Assembly (NCBI RefSeq): GCF_016902615.1
Contig: NZ_JACJMB010000017.1
Location: forward strand, 1-47,785
From: Collinsella tanakaei
GTDB taxonomy: Bacteria > Actinomycetota > Coriobacteriia > Coriobacteriales > Coriobacteriaceae
DNA length: 47,785 nt
Reading direction: 5' to 3'
The position numbers were made by a program, and so were the translations under genes. The notes beneath the pieces were generated by a model. The model was not told where the DNA came from and searched no databases. It saw only the letters and a list, made by a program, of their open reading frames with translations. Below are positions 17,437 to 26,078 of the stretch, in pieces. Numbering within the stretch: position 1 is the first letter of the stretch; each line of letters starts with the position of its first letter.

Positions 17437-18363
17437 GTGCCCATCCGCATACCCGATGCCCTGCCTGCCACCGAGACGCTCAAGGGCGAAAACATCTTCG
17501 TGATGACCGAGTTCCGCGCCATCCACCAGGACATCCGTCCGCTGCATGTGCTGATCTTGAACCTCATGCCCACCAAGATCGCCACGGAGACGCAGATCAT
17601 GCGCAAGCTCTCGAACACCCCGCTGCAGATCGAGGTCGAGCTGATGCGCACGAAGAGCCACGAGGCGACGCACGTGGCGGCAAGCCACCTCGAGACGTTC
17701 TACCGCACGTTCGACGAGGTGCGCGACCGGCACTACGACGGCCTGATCATCACCGGGGCTCCGGTCGAGCAGATGCCCTTCGAGCAGGTCGACTACTGGC
17801 CCGAGCTCTGCGACATCATGGCGTGGTCCACGACCCACGTGCACTCCACGTTGCACATCTGCTGGGGCGCGCAGGCGGGCCTGTACTTCCATTACGGCAT
17901 CGATAAGCACGATTTGCCCAAGAAGGCGTCCGGCGTGTTCGAGCATAGGCTCGTGAAGCCGTCGAGCCCGCTGGTCCGCGGCCTGGACGACCGGTTCTTC
18001 GCCGTCCACTCGCGCAACACCGAGGTGCGCCGCGAGGACGTGGAGGCCGTGCCCGAGCTCGAGGTCATCGCGGTCTCCGACGAGGTGGGCCTCTATATCG
18101 TGAAGTCGACGGACAGCCGGCGCTTCTTCGTGTTCGGGCATCCCGAGTACGATGCGGACACGCTCAAGCTCGAGTATGAGCGCGACGTGAAGCGCGGTAT
18201 CGACCCGGAGATCCCCGAGAACTACTTCCCGGATGACGACCCCGCCCGCGAGCCGCTCAACACCTGGCGCGCGCAGGCCCAGCTGCTCTACACCAACTGG
18301 CTGAACTACTACGTCTACCAGACCACGCCCTACGACATCCGCCAGGCTGGCGGCACGAAATAG
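17437..18363 (+). CDS. metAA: Homoserine O-acetyltransferase, MetA type
   Basis: MetA activates homoserine with an acyl group for methionine synthesis. The 308-aa length and numbering match the family: nucleophile Cys142 in HICWGAQAG, and His235 and Glu237 in GHPEYD. Residue 111 is Glu. In work on the Bacillus cereus enzyme, Glu111 marks acetyl-CoA use and Gly111 succinyl-CoA use, so acetylation is predicted. The start is GTG at 17437 with GAGGAGGG six bases ahead. Methionine and one-carbon genes follow: the 5-formyl-THF cyclo-ligase on the other strand and a MetE-like gene at 20374. Confidence 0.95.
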   Translation: MPIRIPDALPATETLKGENIFVMTEFRAIHQDIRPLHVLILNLMPTKIATETQIMRKLSNTPLQIEVELMRTKSHEATHVAASHLETFYRTFDEVRDRHYDGLIITGAPVEQMPFEQVDYWPELCDIMAWSTTHVHSTLHICWGAQAGLYFHYGIDKHDLPKKASGVFEHRLVKPSSPLVRGLDDRFFAVHSRNTEVRREDVEAVPELEVIAVSDEVGLYIVKSTDSRRFFVFGHPEYDADTLKLEYERDVKRGIDPEIPENYFPDDDPAREPLNTWRAQAQLLYTNWLNYYVYQTTPYDIRQAGGTK

Positions 18364-18396
18364 GCGCGACGCGCCCGGTCGCGGCGCCCCGCGCCC

Positions 18397-18999
18397 CTAC
18401 GCGCTGATGATGCGCGGCAGCGGGTGGTCGTGCGGCTCGGTGGGCACCCGGTCGACCTGCTGCGCGGCGAAGGCGACGCCGACGATCTCGCTTTCAGGGG
18501 ATATCTGCGGCAGGTAGCGGTCGTAGTTGCCGCCCCCATACCCCAAGCGCTGACCGCGCGCGTCGAATGCCACGAGCGGCACGACGATAAGGCCGATATC
18601 TGCGGGGGCGACGACGGGGTAGCGCGCGTCGAGCGCGGCGGTAGGTTCAAGGGCCGCTACCGGATGGTTGATAAACGGCACCGTCTTGCTGCGATACTCC
18701 TGCTCGGAGACCGCGCGCATGCGCATGGCGTGACGGGCGCCTGACACCTGCATGCAGGGGAAGGCAACCCGGCAGCCGCAGTTAAAGGCGGCGAGAATGA
18801 ACGTATCGAGGTCGACCTCCGAGCGCATCGCGGCATACACCGCGACGGTGTGACGCGCCGCCGAGGGAAGGTCCGCCAGAACCTGCATCAGCTGCGTGCA
18901 GATGCGCTGTGAGGCCGCTTGCCGGCAGGCGAACGGCAGCGCGTCGCGCGCCTGCAGCACGCGTGCGCGCATGGTCGCTTTGTCGTGCGCCGTCATCAT
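18397..18999 (-). CDS. 5-formyltetrahydrofolate cyclo-ligase
   Basis: The enzyme converts 5-formyl-THF to 5,10-methenyl-THF using ATP, returning a storage folate to the one-carbon pool. The 200-aa protein has a basic N-terminal nucleotide region (KATMRARVLQARDAL) and the diagnostic LGYGGGNYDRYL motif near residue 165. Its ATG overlaps the stop of the upstream DNA glycosylase in an ATGA arrangement, so the two genes are translationally coupled. Folate salvage fits the nearby methionine genes. Confidence 0.93.
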   Translation of the reverse strand: MMTAHDKATMRARVLQARDALPFACRQAASQRICTQLMQVLADLPSAARHTVAVYAAMRSEVDLDTFILAAFNCGCRVAFPCMQVSGARHAMRMRAVSEQEYRSKTVPFINHPVAALEPTAALDARYPVVAPADIGLIVVPLVAFDARGQRLGYGGGNYDRYLPQISPESEIVGVAFAAQQVDRVPTEPHDHPLPRIISA

Positions 19000-19523
19000 C
19001 GGCCCCCATCCTCATGGAGTGCGTCGTAGAGCGGCCGGTAGGCGGCTACCAGGTCATCGAGGCGCATGCGGGCATTGGCGGCGCTCGTCGAGGGCAGGGC
19101 GATGTGCTCGATGCCGCGCTCGCGCAGCAGCGCGCCGTCGAAGCGGCGGCAGAGCTTGGCGGCCGTGCCGCCGGTGGTGAACACGCGCTTGATCGGCGCG
19201 GCGTCGAGGATGCGCGTGAGGTCGTTGGGTGCCGGGTCGGCGATGCTCGCATCCGAGGCGCCCTCGATGGAGCAGGATGCCAGCACATCCCAGAGCGCGA
19301 TGCGCTCGCTCAACAGGAAGGCGATGCGGTCGTCGTTATCCTGCAGCGTGTGGTCGGCACGGCCGAACAGGCGCTCCATCACGCGCCAGAAGCGGTTCTG
19401 CGGATGTCCGTAGTAGAAGCCGACCTGCCGGGAGGCGGGGGAGGGCATGGTGCCCAGGACGAGCACGTGCGAGCGCCCGTCGAAGACCGGATCGATGGTG
19501 TGAATCACCCGCTGAGCTTCCAT
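18996..19523 (-). CDS. DNA-deoxyinosine / mismatch-type uracil-DNA glycosylase
   Basis: This 175-aa base-excision repair enzyme belongs to the UDG superfamily (COG3663 type, often annotated DNA-deoxyinosine glycosylase). Visible: LVLGTMPSPASRQVGFYYG with the active-site loop; HPQNRFWRVM; ALWDVLASCSIEGASDASI; and LPSTSAANAR at the C-terminus. The upstream ribosome site is GGCAGG. It is the first gene of a two-gene unit with the cyclo-ligase, with no functional link that I can see. Confidence 0.9.
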   Translation of the reverse strand: MEAQRVIHTIDPVFDGRSHVLVLGTMPSPASRQVGFYYGHPQNRFWRVMERLFGRADHTLQDNDDRIAFLLSERIALWDVLASCSIEGASDASIADPAPNDLTRILDAAPIKRVFTTGGTAAKLCRRFDGALLRERGIEHIALPSTSAANARMRLDDLVAAYRPLYDALHEDGGR

Positions 19524-19761
19524 GTGCCTGCCTTTCTGTGCTTGCCTGCCGCCTGCCGTCGTCTCATTCTCTCACGCTCCGGCAACGGGCGTGCAACATG
19601 TTCGAAACGAAAAAACTGGTTCAGAGGGCGTCCCGCCTCGCCGCGCTCGCTCGTGCCGGCGTCTCTCTTTGCGCAGGTCACAGGCACATGCGTATCCGGA
19701 GCGCCGCGGTCGCGGTGTGCGCTCAGGGGGATTTCGGTCCAACAAGTATTCGGCATTCCGG

Positions 19762-19790
19762 TTGACCGATCTTTCGGCCATCGCTATGAT
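19762..19790 (+). promoter_or_regulatory. Strong promoter of the MetE-like leader
   Basis: TTGACC (19762-19767), exactly 17 bases, then TATGAT (19785-19790). It is one of the best sigma-70 matches in the window and lies 584 bases upstream of the MetE-like ATG, so it implies a long 5' leader unless it serves only the small ORF at 19853. Confidence 0.75.
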
Positions 19791-19852
19791 GCAATCCAAC
19801 CTACCCAGTAGGCAGATTTCAAGGATGCGATACGCGGAGAGGGGGAGCTTCC

Positions 19853-19951
19853 ATGCAGACGGCGATTCGGGCTGCTATGAGCATGATGCCGATGCGAATG
19901 CCCAGCTCCCGGCCGCTACATGGGGGTAGGGTCCCGCTGCGCTGCGCATAG
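19853..19951 (+). CDS. Putative Met-rich leader peptide (32 aa)
   Basis: A short ORF with a strong GGAGAGGGGGAG ribosome site begins 63 bases after the -10 of the promoter at 19762. Six of its first 16 residues are methionine (AAMSMMPMRMP), then it turns Arg/Pro-rich and stops. A cluster of codons for one amino acid ahead of a gene making that amino acid is the hallmark of ribosome-mediated attenuation, and the next gene is a MetE-like methionine synthase. No SAM riboswitch was recognised in this leader, although Bacillus homologues of the target gene use one. The coding call rests on ribosome site, promoter and composition only; the peptide has no known homologue to me. Confidence 0.5.
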   Translation: MQTAIRAAMSMMPMRMPSSRPLHGGRVPLRCA

Positions 19952-20073
19952 TCGTGCGACCGGGCGCATCGGGCTGGCCGCCCCGCGTCCGGGAGAACTG
20001 CACCCCGCCGCGCCGTGCGCCGGGGATGTGCTCGATGTGCGAGCGGTCGCTTCATGGCGTCGCGTTGCTCCGT

Positions 20074-20208
20074 ATTTTCACTATTAGGTTTGCTGCAGCA
20101 TGAGCCCGGCTTGTCGGTGGCTCATCGATGTGAAAAAGCCCAGGTGGCGCGCTTCGGACGGAGGCGTCTTTTAGCGGGGCGCCATATCGGGGACCTAATA
20201 CCGGAAAG
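20074..20208 (+). repeat. About 136-bp inverted-repeat element, copy B
   Basis: The left end has TATTTTCACTATTAGGT and the right end ACCTAATACCGGAAAG, which are imperfect inverses. An internal hairpin ATGAGCC/GGCTCAT occupies the place of the strong hairpin in copy A, then GATGTGAAAAAGCCCAGG aligns with copies A and C. It lies inside the long leader of the MetE-like gene. The rest of the 850-base gap holds the promoter, the small ORF and a possible terminator hairpin. Confidence 0.7.
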
Positions 20209-20218
20209 AGTGAGCACC

Positions 20219-20309
20219 TGATGTGCGCTGAGCCTCCTCGATACAAGGGCCATCCGCCGGCGACAGCTGAGCGCGCGCGTCGCATCGCTGCACATCACAT
20301 CTTTTCATT
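20219..20309 (+). promoter_or_regulatory. Candidate attenuator hairpin before the MetE-like gene
   Basis: TGATGTGC (20219-20226) pairs perfectly with GCACATCA (20290-20297), and CATCTTTTC follows, a weak terminator-like layout. GCGCTGAGC and GCTGAGCGC inside can lengthen the stem with one mismatch. If the small ORF at 19853 governs attenuation, this is the most likely terminator. The distance of about 270 bases from the ORF makes a direct ribosome effect uncertain. Confidence 0.3.
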
Positions 20310-20373
20310 TCGCGCTGTCGCGCCTCGCGGCGCGTTCGACGCCGTATTTGTTTCCATATCGATAGGAGTCACC

Positions 20374-21510
20374 ATGTCCAGCTTCACCACCCGCACCAAC
20401 GCCCCGTTTCGCGCCGACATCGTCGGCAGCTTCCTGCGGCCCGAGGCGCTCAAGCGCGCCCGCGCCGACTTCGAGGCGGGTACGATCGACGCCGCGGCGC
20501 TCTGCGTCGTCGAGGACGAGGCGATCCGCGACCTCGTCGCCAAGCAGACCGCGCACGGTCTCAAGGTCGTGACCGATGGCGAGTTCCGCCGCAGCTACTG
20601 GCATCTCGACTTCATGTGGGGGCTGCAGGGCATCGAGCGCGCAAGCGCACGCGAGGGCTACCAGTTCCACGATGAGGAGACCCGTGCAGATACCGCGGTC
20701 GTGTGCGGTCCGATCTCGGGCGAGAACCATCCGTTCGTCGAGCATTTCAAGTTCGTCGCGGCGCTCGCAGGCGCTGGGCAGGTGGCGCGCCAGACGATCC
20801 CGGCGCCCATCCAGACGTTCTCGGAGGTCACGCTCGGGCGCGTCGACGGCGGCATCGAGAGCCTGCGGGCGGTGTACGCCACCGACGAGGAGCTGGCGGA
20901 TGCCCTGGCGGCGGCCTATCGTACGGTGCTGCTCGACCTGTACGATGCCGGCTGCCGCAACGTCCAGTTCGACGACTGCACCTGGGGCATCTACTGCGAC
21001 CGCACCTTCATCGAGAAGGCGGGGCTGACCGAGGACGACCTCGCACGCACCGGACGTCTGGGCGTGGAGCTCAACAACGCGGCCATCGAAGGGCTTCCTG
21101 CCGACCTCGTCGTGACGACGCACGTGTGCCGCGGCAACTACCATTCCACCTACGCGTTCTCGGGCGGCTACGAGCCGGTGGCGCCCTATTTGTTCGCGCA
21201 CGAGAACGTGAGCGCGTTCTACCTCGAGTTCGACACGCCGCGCGCCGGCGGGTTCGAGCCGCTTGCTCATGTGCATCCCGAGGCGTACGTGGTGCTGGGC
21301 CTTGTCACCTCGAAGGAGCCGGGGCTCGAGGACGAGGAGCTGCTGCGTCGCCGCATCGAGGAGGCGTCCCGCTTCGTGCCGCTCGACCGTCTGTGCCTCT
21401 CGCCGCAGTGCGGTTTCGCCTCGACGGAGGAGGGCAACAAGCTGACGGAGGACGAGCAGTGGGAAAAGATCGACCTCGTTCAGCGGGTGGCGGCTGAGGT
21501 CTGGGGGTAG
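20374..21510 (+). CDS. MetE-like cobalamin-independent methionine synthase, short YxjG/YxjH type
   Basis: This 378-aa protein corresponds to the C-terminal catalytic half of MetE and transfers a methyl group to homocysteine. Zinc ligands are recognisable: His and Cys in THVCRGNYHS, Glu in FYLEFDTPRAG and Cys in LSPQCGFAS. The N-terminal IVGSFLRPE and DGEFRRSYWHLDF are typical of the short form. It lacks the N-terminal folate-binding half of full MetE, so the methyl donor may be a folate or another compound. The ribosome site is AGGAG. The long upstream leader with a Met-rich ORF suggests regulation by methionine. A very strong terminator follows at 21553. Confidence 0.9.
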   Translation: MSSFTTRTNAPFRADIVGSFLRPEALKRARADFEAGTIDAAALCVVEDEAIRDLVAKQTAHGLKVVTDGEFRRSYWHLDFMWGLQGIERASAREGYQFHDEETRADTAVVCGPISGENHPFVEHFKFVAALAGAGQVARQTIPAPIQTFSEVTLGRVDGGIESLRAVYATDEELADALAAAYRTVLLDLYDAGCRNVQFDDCTWGIYCDRTFIEKAGLTEDDLARTGRLGVELNNAAIEGLPADLVVTTHVCRGNYHSTYAFSGGYEPVAPYLFAHENVSAFYLEFDTPRAGGFEPLAHVHPEAYVVLGLVTSKEPGLEDEELLRRRIEEASRFVPLDRLCLSPQCGFASTEEGNKLTEDEQWEKIDLVQRVAAEVWG

Positions 21511-21552
21511 CGGACCTGCCTGTCGCCGGGCGCCGGCAAACATATATATGAG

Positions 21553-21598
21553 AGCGGCGGCCGCCCCGGGAGCGCATCCCGGGGCGGCCGCCGCTTTG
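21553..21598. terminator. Strong bidirectional terminator
   Basis: A 19-bp perfect GC-rich stem (21553-21571 with 21577-21595) around GCGCA is followed by TTT on the plus strand. It lies between the convergent ends of the MetE-like gene and the M16C protease and can serve both. Confidence 0.8.
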
Positions 21599-21617
21599 GC
21601 TTGTCGTGTGCGTCGTG

Positions 21618-24600
21618 CTAGCCCAGCAAATCCACCGGCTTCAGTCCGGCGTTGCTGCGCTCGATGACCTCGCGTCCGCCGAAGACGCACAGGGGCGCCT
21701 CCTCGGCGACGCGTCCGATGGTCTCGCCGAGCGCCCGCAGCTTCTCGGGCGTGGTGGCAAGCATCTCCTCGCGCAGCTGCTCGCGCCAATGGACGGGACG
21801 CTTCGTGAAGTACTCGATGTTCTGCCGGCGCGTGAGCGCATAGGGCTTCACAGGTGCATCGTGGCCGGCGACGCACGACACGATGAATCCCTCGAACGAC
21901 TGCGGGTCGGGATCGAAGCCGGCAAGCCACGCGCCCGCCTCGGCGATGCGCTCGATGGAGGGGTCGATCGCCGGGTCGCGGTAGGTGTAGAAGGCGAGCT
22001 GGCGGTTGTTGGCGGCGCGGAACCCGCATCCGTAGGCACCGCCCTTCACGCGGATCTCGTTCCAGAGGAAGTCGAAGGAGAGCACCGTCGACGCGACGCT
22101 CCACGTGCCGTCCATGGAGATGCCCATGGCGCGCGGGTCGGCGGTCTTGGCGACGTAGCAGATGTCGCTCGGGATGATGAAGGCCTCGCGCTTGGGTTCG
22201 GGCATGGGCACGTAGAGCTCCTTGGCGGGTGCGGTCCGGGGCCCGAGTCCCATGGTGCCCGCGGCCGCCCAGAAGCGCTCGTAGTCCTCGGCGCTACCGG
22301 TGAAGCTCGCGACGGTTCCCGTGGAGGTGAAGATGCGCTGCTGCAGCTCACCGAGCTTCGCCACGAGCTCGTCTGCGCGCTCGTCGAAGTGCTCGAGCAG
22401 CTCGCGCAGGAAGCGGTAGAAGTCCACGCCCGAGAGGTTCTCGGACACCACGCCCGCCGGGGAGACGTAGGACCAGGAGCGCTTGAGTGCCGCCTGATGG
22501 CCGGCCGTGATGAAGTCCTGCTCCATGCCGATACGCATCTGGGTGAGCACGTCGCGGATGCGCTCGGTGTCGTCGAAGACGGTCTTGCCCCACACCTCGG
22601 CCGGAATGGATGCGAGCTCGTCGAGCTTCTCGGAGAGGGCGCCGGCCGCCACGGTGAGGACGGGGCGCGCGAGCTTCCAGTTGGGCTGGGCCATCACCTC
22701 GGGCGAGAAGGCAAGAAAACCGAGGTTCGAGGTGATGAGGCTATCGAGTTCCGCCGCACTGTGCTCGGTGGTGCCCAGCTGCTTCATGAGGCGGGCGAGG
22801 ATGGACACGTAGGGCAGCTCGGTATAGCTCACGTGCGTGAGGTCGAAGTAGACCAGCAGGTAGGCGAGGCGGTGCGTCGGGATATCGTGGGCAAGGCACG
22901 GCAGCGGGGTCCGCGTGTCGAGGGTGAGCGGCGGCTCGGGGCGTGCCGGGCCGATGTCGGACACGTGCAGGCGCGGCAGGGTCGCTTTGGCCTCGGGCGC
23001 GTCCTCGGCCTCCTGGGCGGCGCGTAGGGCGGCCACCTCGGCGCGCACCGCGGCCAGGTCGTCATCGGACATGCGTGCGCGCAGACGGGCGAGCTCGATC
23101 GTCTCGGGGTCCTCGGAGGCGTTTTCCGCCTCGGGAATCAGCTCCACGAGGGCGCTGTGATGGCTGTCGAGCACAAGCTCGCGCAGCAGGTCCTCAAAGT
23201 ACGTGCCGGAAAGCTCGCGGCGCAGTTCGGCGTAGACGGGCTCGTAGAAGAGGGCATCCGTTGCGGCATCGTCGTCGTAGAGCCAGGTGGAGAGCAAATC
23301 GCAGGCGATGGCCACGCCGTCGGCGATGCCGTAGTCGCGCTGGCGCAGCGCGTACTCCTCGCTCGAGATCACCGCTTCGAGCCGGTCGCGCGGGATGCCC
23401 TCCTCAACGAGATGGCGGCACTCGTCCTCGATTACCTGGCGCAGCGCCCGGGCGCTCTCGGGGGCTGCTCCCTGCAGGATGATGAGCTCATAGGGCTGAA
23501 GGCAGGCGGCCTCGGTGTAGCTCAGCACGTTGCCGCCGAGACCCGCGGCGAGGATGGCCTTCTTGACCGGTGCCTCGTTGGAGCCGAGCAGCGCGTCGAA
23601 CAGGATGTCCGCGGCGAGCACCCGCTTGCGGTCTGCCGCGGTGCCGATGACGTAGGCCATGCCCACCTGTGCGTTCTCGGGCGTCGTCGCCATGCGCACG
23701 CTCTCGTACTCGCAGCGCACGGGCGCCTGCAGGCGCAGGGGGTTCGGCGCGCCCGGGCGCTCCACGAACGTGCCGGCGGCTCGCTTGGCCGCGTCGGCCT
23801 CGGCGCGGGCGGCATCGGAGAGGTAGCGCTCGTCCAGAAAGCCGAGCACGCGGTCGGCGTCGAGGTCGCCGTACAGCACGATGTAGCTGTTCGCCAGGTT
23901 GTAGTGGCGCGCATGGGTGTCGAGGAAGTGCTCGTAGGTGAGCGTGGGGATGGCGCGGGGGTTGCCGCCCGACTCGAACGCGTAGGCGGTGTCGGGGAAC
24001 AGCGCGCGCATGACGGCGTTGTTCAAGACGTCGCTCGGATCGGAGAGGGCACCTTTCATCTCGTTGAAGACGACGCCGTTGTAATGGAGCGTCGCCGCCT
24101 CGTCGTCGTCGACCTCGAGGTGCCAGCCCTCCTGCTCGAAGATGGCCTTCTTGCGGTAGATGGCGGGGTTCAGCACGGCGTCCATGTAGACGTCCATGAG
24201 GTTCAAAAGATCCTGCCCGTTGGTCGTGGCTACGGGGTAGACCGTCTTGTCAGGATAGGTCATGGCGTTCAGAAACGTCTGCATGGAGCTCTTGATGAGG
24301 TCGACGAACGGCTCCTTCAACGGGAAGCGCGCCGAGCCGCAGAGCACCGAGTGCTCGAGGATGTGGAACACGCCGGTGTCGTCGGCCGGGGGCGTCTTGA
24401 AGCCGATGGAGAAGGCCTTGTTCTCGTCCTCGCAGGCGAGGTAGAGCAGGCGGGCGCCGGATGCGGTGTGGCGCATCACGTAGGCGTCGGCGTCGAGCTC
24501 GGCGACCGCATCGGTGCGCTCGAGGACAAAGCCGTGCAGCTGAGGCTGGGCGGAGATGAGCGCGCGTGCGCGCGAGCGGGCGGAGGACGCGGCCGCGGGT

Positions 24601-24629
24601 GCGGGGGAGGCCCCGGTGGGTTCGGACAT
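21618..24629 (-). CDS. M16C zinc metallopeptidase, presequence-protease (PreP/Cym1) type
   Basis: The 1003-aa protein has the inverted zinc motif HILEH (His89, Glu92, His93) within HILEHSVLCGS, and the third zinc ligand in the downstream NEMKGALSD. This is the M16C layout of two homologous halves joined by a long linker that closes over the peptide. Members degrade short unstructured peptides in the cytoplasm. The first 25 residues are Ala/Ser/Pro-rich and not a signal peptide. The open frame runs on to 25112, but the ATG at 24629 has AAGGAG seven bases upstream and starts just before the conserved FVLERTD. It is transcribed divergently from the DMT gene at 24937. Confidence 0.94.
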   Translation of the reverse strand: MSEPTGASPAPAAASSARSRARALISAQPQLHGFVLERTDAVAELDADAYVMRHTASGARLLYLACEDENKAFSIGFKTPPADDTGVFHILEHSVLCGSARFPLKEPFVDLIKSSMQTFLNAMTYPDKTVYPVATTNGQDLLNLMDVYMDAVLNPAIYRKKAIFEQEGWHLEVDDDEAATLHYNGVVFNEMKGALSDPSDVLNNAVMRALFPDTAYAFESGGNPRAIPTLTYEHFLDTHARHYNLANSYIVLYGDLDADRVLGFLDERYLSDAARAEADAAKRAAGTFVERPGAPNPLRLQAPVRCEYESVRMATTPENAQVGMAYVIGTAADRKRVLAADILFDALLGSNEAPVKKAILAAGLGGNVLSYTEAACLQPYELIILQGAAPESARALRQVIEDECRHLVEEGIPRDRLEAVISSEEYALRQRDYGIADGVAIACDLLSTWLYDDDAATDALFYEPVYAELRRELSGTYFEDLLRELVLDSHHSALVELIPEAENASEDPETIELARLRARMSDDDLAAVRAEVAALRAAQEAEDAPEAKATLPRLHVSDIGPARPEPPLTLDTRTPLPCLAHDIPTHRLAYLLVYFDLTHVSYTELPYVSILARLMKQLGTTEHSAAELDSLITSNLGFLAFSPEVMAQPNWKLARPVLTVAAGALSEKLDELASIPAEVWGKTVFDDTERIRDVLTQMRIGMEQDFITAGHQAALKRSWSYVSPAGVVSENLSGVDFYRFLRELLEHFDERADELVAKLGELQQRIFTSTGTVASFTGSAEDYERFWAAAGTMGLGPRTAPAKELYVPMPEPKREAFIIPSDICYVAKTADPRAMGISMDGTWSVASTVLSFDFLWNEIRVKGGAYGCGFRAANNRQLAFYTYRDPAIDPSIERIAEAGAWLAGFDPDPQSFEGFIVSCVAGHDAPVKPYALTRRQNIEYFTKRPVHWREQLREEMLATTPEKLRALGETIGRVAEEAPLCVFGGREVIERSNAGLKPVDLLG

Positions 24630-24936
24630 AGGTGACTCCTTGCGATGGATCAGACGGCGCGCAGGCGCCTGTGGCGTACAACTCTGTATCTTACCCGCAT
24701 GGCCGCCGTCTCGATATGAGTTGTGGCGGCCGGCGCTTGTGTTCAGTTTATCGAGGCGCAGTGGTCCTCCCGGTTCGCGCAAGGCTGTTTGCCGAGGGGA
24801 CGCTACAGCGGGCCGCAGTGGTGCGCACACCGCTGCCGAATTATGCCGAATGTGCCTATCGAGCTGCGAACTTCTTCGATAAGGTAGACGGGTCGGGACG
24901 CTGTCCGGCGGAAAGGTCGACGCGAAGGGGGAGTGT
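24630..24936. other. Divergent intergenic region, 307 bases
   Basis: It holds the ribosome sites of both flanking genes and a minus-strand TAAGAT box (24688-24693) that may be the protease promoter, without a clear -35. I see no RNA gene or repeat. Open frames on both strands here are extensions of flanking frames and not convincing genes. Confidence 0.5.
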
Positions 24937-25920
24937 ATGGCGGAGGAGCGCACGGTGCAGAGGGAAAGCACGGTACCCACCGGTGCGGACGCCGCCTCGC
25001 GTGCCACCCGCCGCGCATGGCGCGAGCGCCTGAACAGCCAGGCGTCGCGGCGCATGATCATCGGCGTGCTCTGCGCCCTGTTCGGCGGATCGTTCTGGGG
25101 CTTTTCCGGCACCGCCGCGAGCGCGCTGTTCGACGTCTACCACGTTGACACCATGTGGCTCATGTCCACGCGCCAGCTGCTTGCCGGCGGCCTGTTCATG
25201 ATCATCATTCTGCTGTTCGACCGCAAGCGCTTCATCAAGCTGTGGACCACCCCGTCGCACCGGCGCCAACAGCTCGTCTTCACGTTCTGCGGCCTGCTCG
25301 CCAACCAGTTCTTCTACCTGAACTCCGTCCGCCTCACGAACGCGGGCACGGCCACGGTGCTGCAGTGCCTGCAGCTCGTGTTCATCATGGCCTACACCTG
25401 CGTGAGCGCTCGCCGCCGCCCGCGCAAGCGCGAGATCGCGGGCCTGCTGCTCGCCCTTGCCGGCACGCTGCTCATCTCCACGGGCGGCGACCTCACCCGC
25501 CTGTCCATCCCGCCGCTGGGGCTTGCCATGGGCCTGCTCACCGCGCTCGGCGCCGCGCTCATCACGATTCTGCCCGTCAAGATCCTGCCCGTGTACGGCT
25601 CCACGATCGTTACCGGGTCGGCGATGTTTCTCTCGGGCATCGTGACCTCGCTGTTCGTGCAGCCGTGGCGCAACATCCCGCCGCTCGATCTGGGCGGTGT
25701 CGAGATGCTCGCCGTCTTCGTGCTCATCGGGTCGTTTTTGGCGTATCTGCTCTACATGCAGGGCGTGAAGAACATCGGCAGCATGCGCGCCGGCCTCATC
25801 GGCACGACCGAGCCGGTCTCCGCAACGGTGACGAGCGCCCTCATGCTCGGCACCGCCTTCTCGGGCACCGACATCGTGGGCTTCGTGCTCATCATCGCCA
25901 TGATGTTCCTGACGGTGTAG
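24937..25920 (+). CDS. EamA/DMT-family transporter (second)
   Basis: A 327-aa protein with a polar N-terminus of about 38 residues and then about ten membrane segments in two EamA repeats: VLCALFGGSFWGFSGTAAS starts the first and AMGLLTALGAALITILPVK the second. The block NAGTATVLQCLQ is typical of the family. It ends abruptly after the last helix (MMFLTV). The substrate is unknown. AAGGGGGAG lies upstream. It is not a close copy of the transporter at 7198 and is not in an evident operon. Confidence 0.88.
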   Translation: MAEERTVQRESTVPTGADAASRATRRAWRERLNSQASRRMIIGVLCALFGGSFWGFSGTAASALFDVYHVDTMWLMSTRQLLAGGLFMIIILLFDRKRFIKLWTTPSHRRQQLVFTFCGLLANQFFYLNSVRLTNAGTATVLQCLQLVFIMAYTCVSARRRPRKREIAGLLLALAGTLLISTGGDLTRLSIPPLGLAMGLLTALGAALITILPVKILPVYGSTIVTGSAMFLSGIVTSLFVQPWRNIPPLDLGGVEMLAVFVLIGSFLAYLLYMQGVKNIGSMRAGLIGTTEPVSATVTSALMLGTAFSGTDIVGFVLIIAMMFLTV

Positions 25921-26000
25921 CGCGCCGGCGCCCCGCCGAGTGCGCGCCGCGCCGCCCGCTCCCGTTTCGACCGCGTTTCGCGGCGGTTTCGCCTTCTTGA

Positions 26001-26036
26001 CGGGCGGCCGTGCGCCGGATGGTGCCCGGCCGCCCG
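26001..26036 (+). terminator. Hairpin after the second DMT gene
   Basis: CGGGCGGCCG (26001-26010) pairs exactly with CGGCCGCCCG (26027-26036). No T tract follows, so it may act as a weak terminator or in mRNA protection. Confidence 0.45.
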
Positions 26037-26078
26037 CCGTATCCTCAGCTCGCATGACGTCGAGTAGAGGGGGATAGT

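Noticed and set aside
19599-19765. Short ORF starting MFETKKLVQRAS
   Set aside because: It has no ribosome site, lies upstream of the promoter at 19762, and resembles nothing known to me.
19797-20373. SAM riboswitch expected ahead of a YxjG/YxjH-type gene
   Set aside because: I could not find the conserved kink-turn or core pattern of the S-box by eye, so it is not claimed. A covariance scan would decide.
20305-22104. 599-codon minus-strand open frame over the MetE-like gene
   Set aside because: Shadow of the real gene on the plus strand and of the protease end in another frame; no recognisable domain.
24630-25112. N-terminal extension of the M16C protease frame
   Set aside because: It overlaps the start of the divergent DMT gene, and the family N-terminus fits the ATG at 24629.
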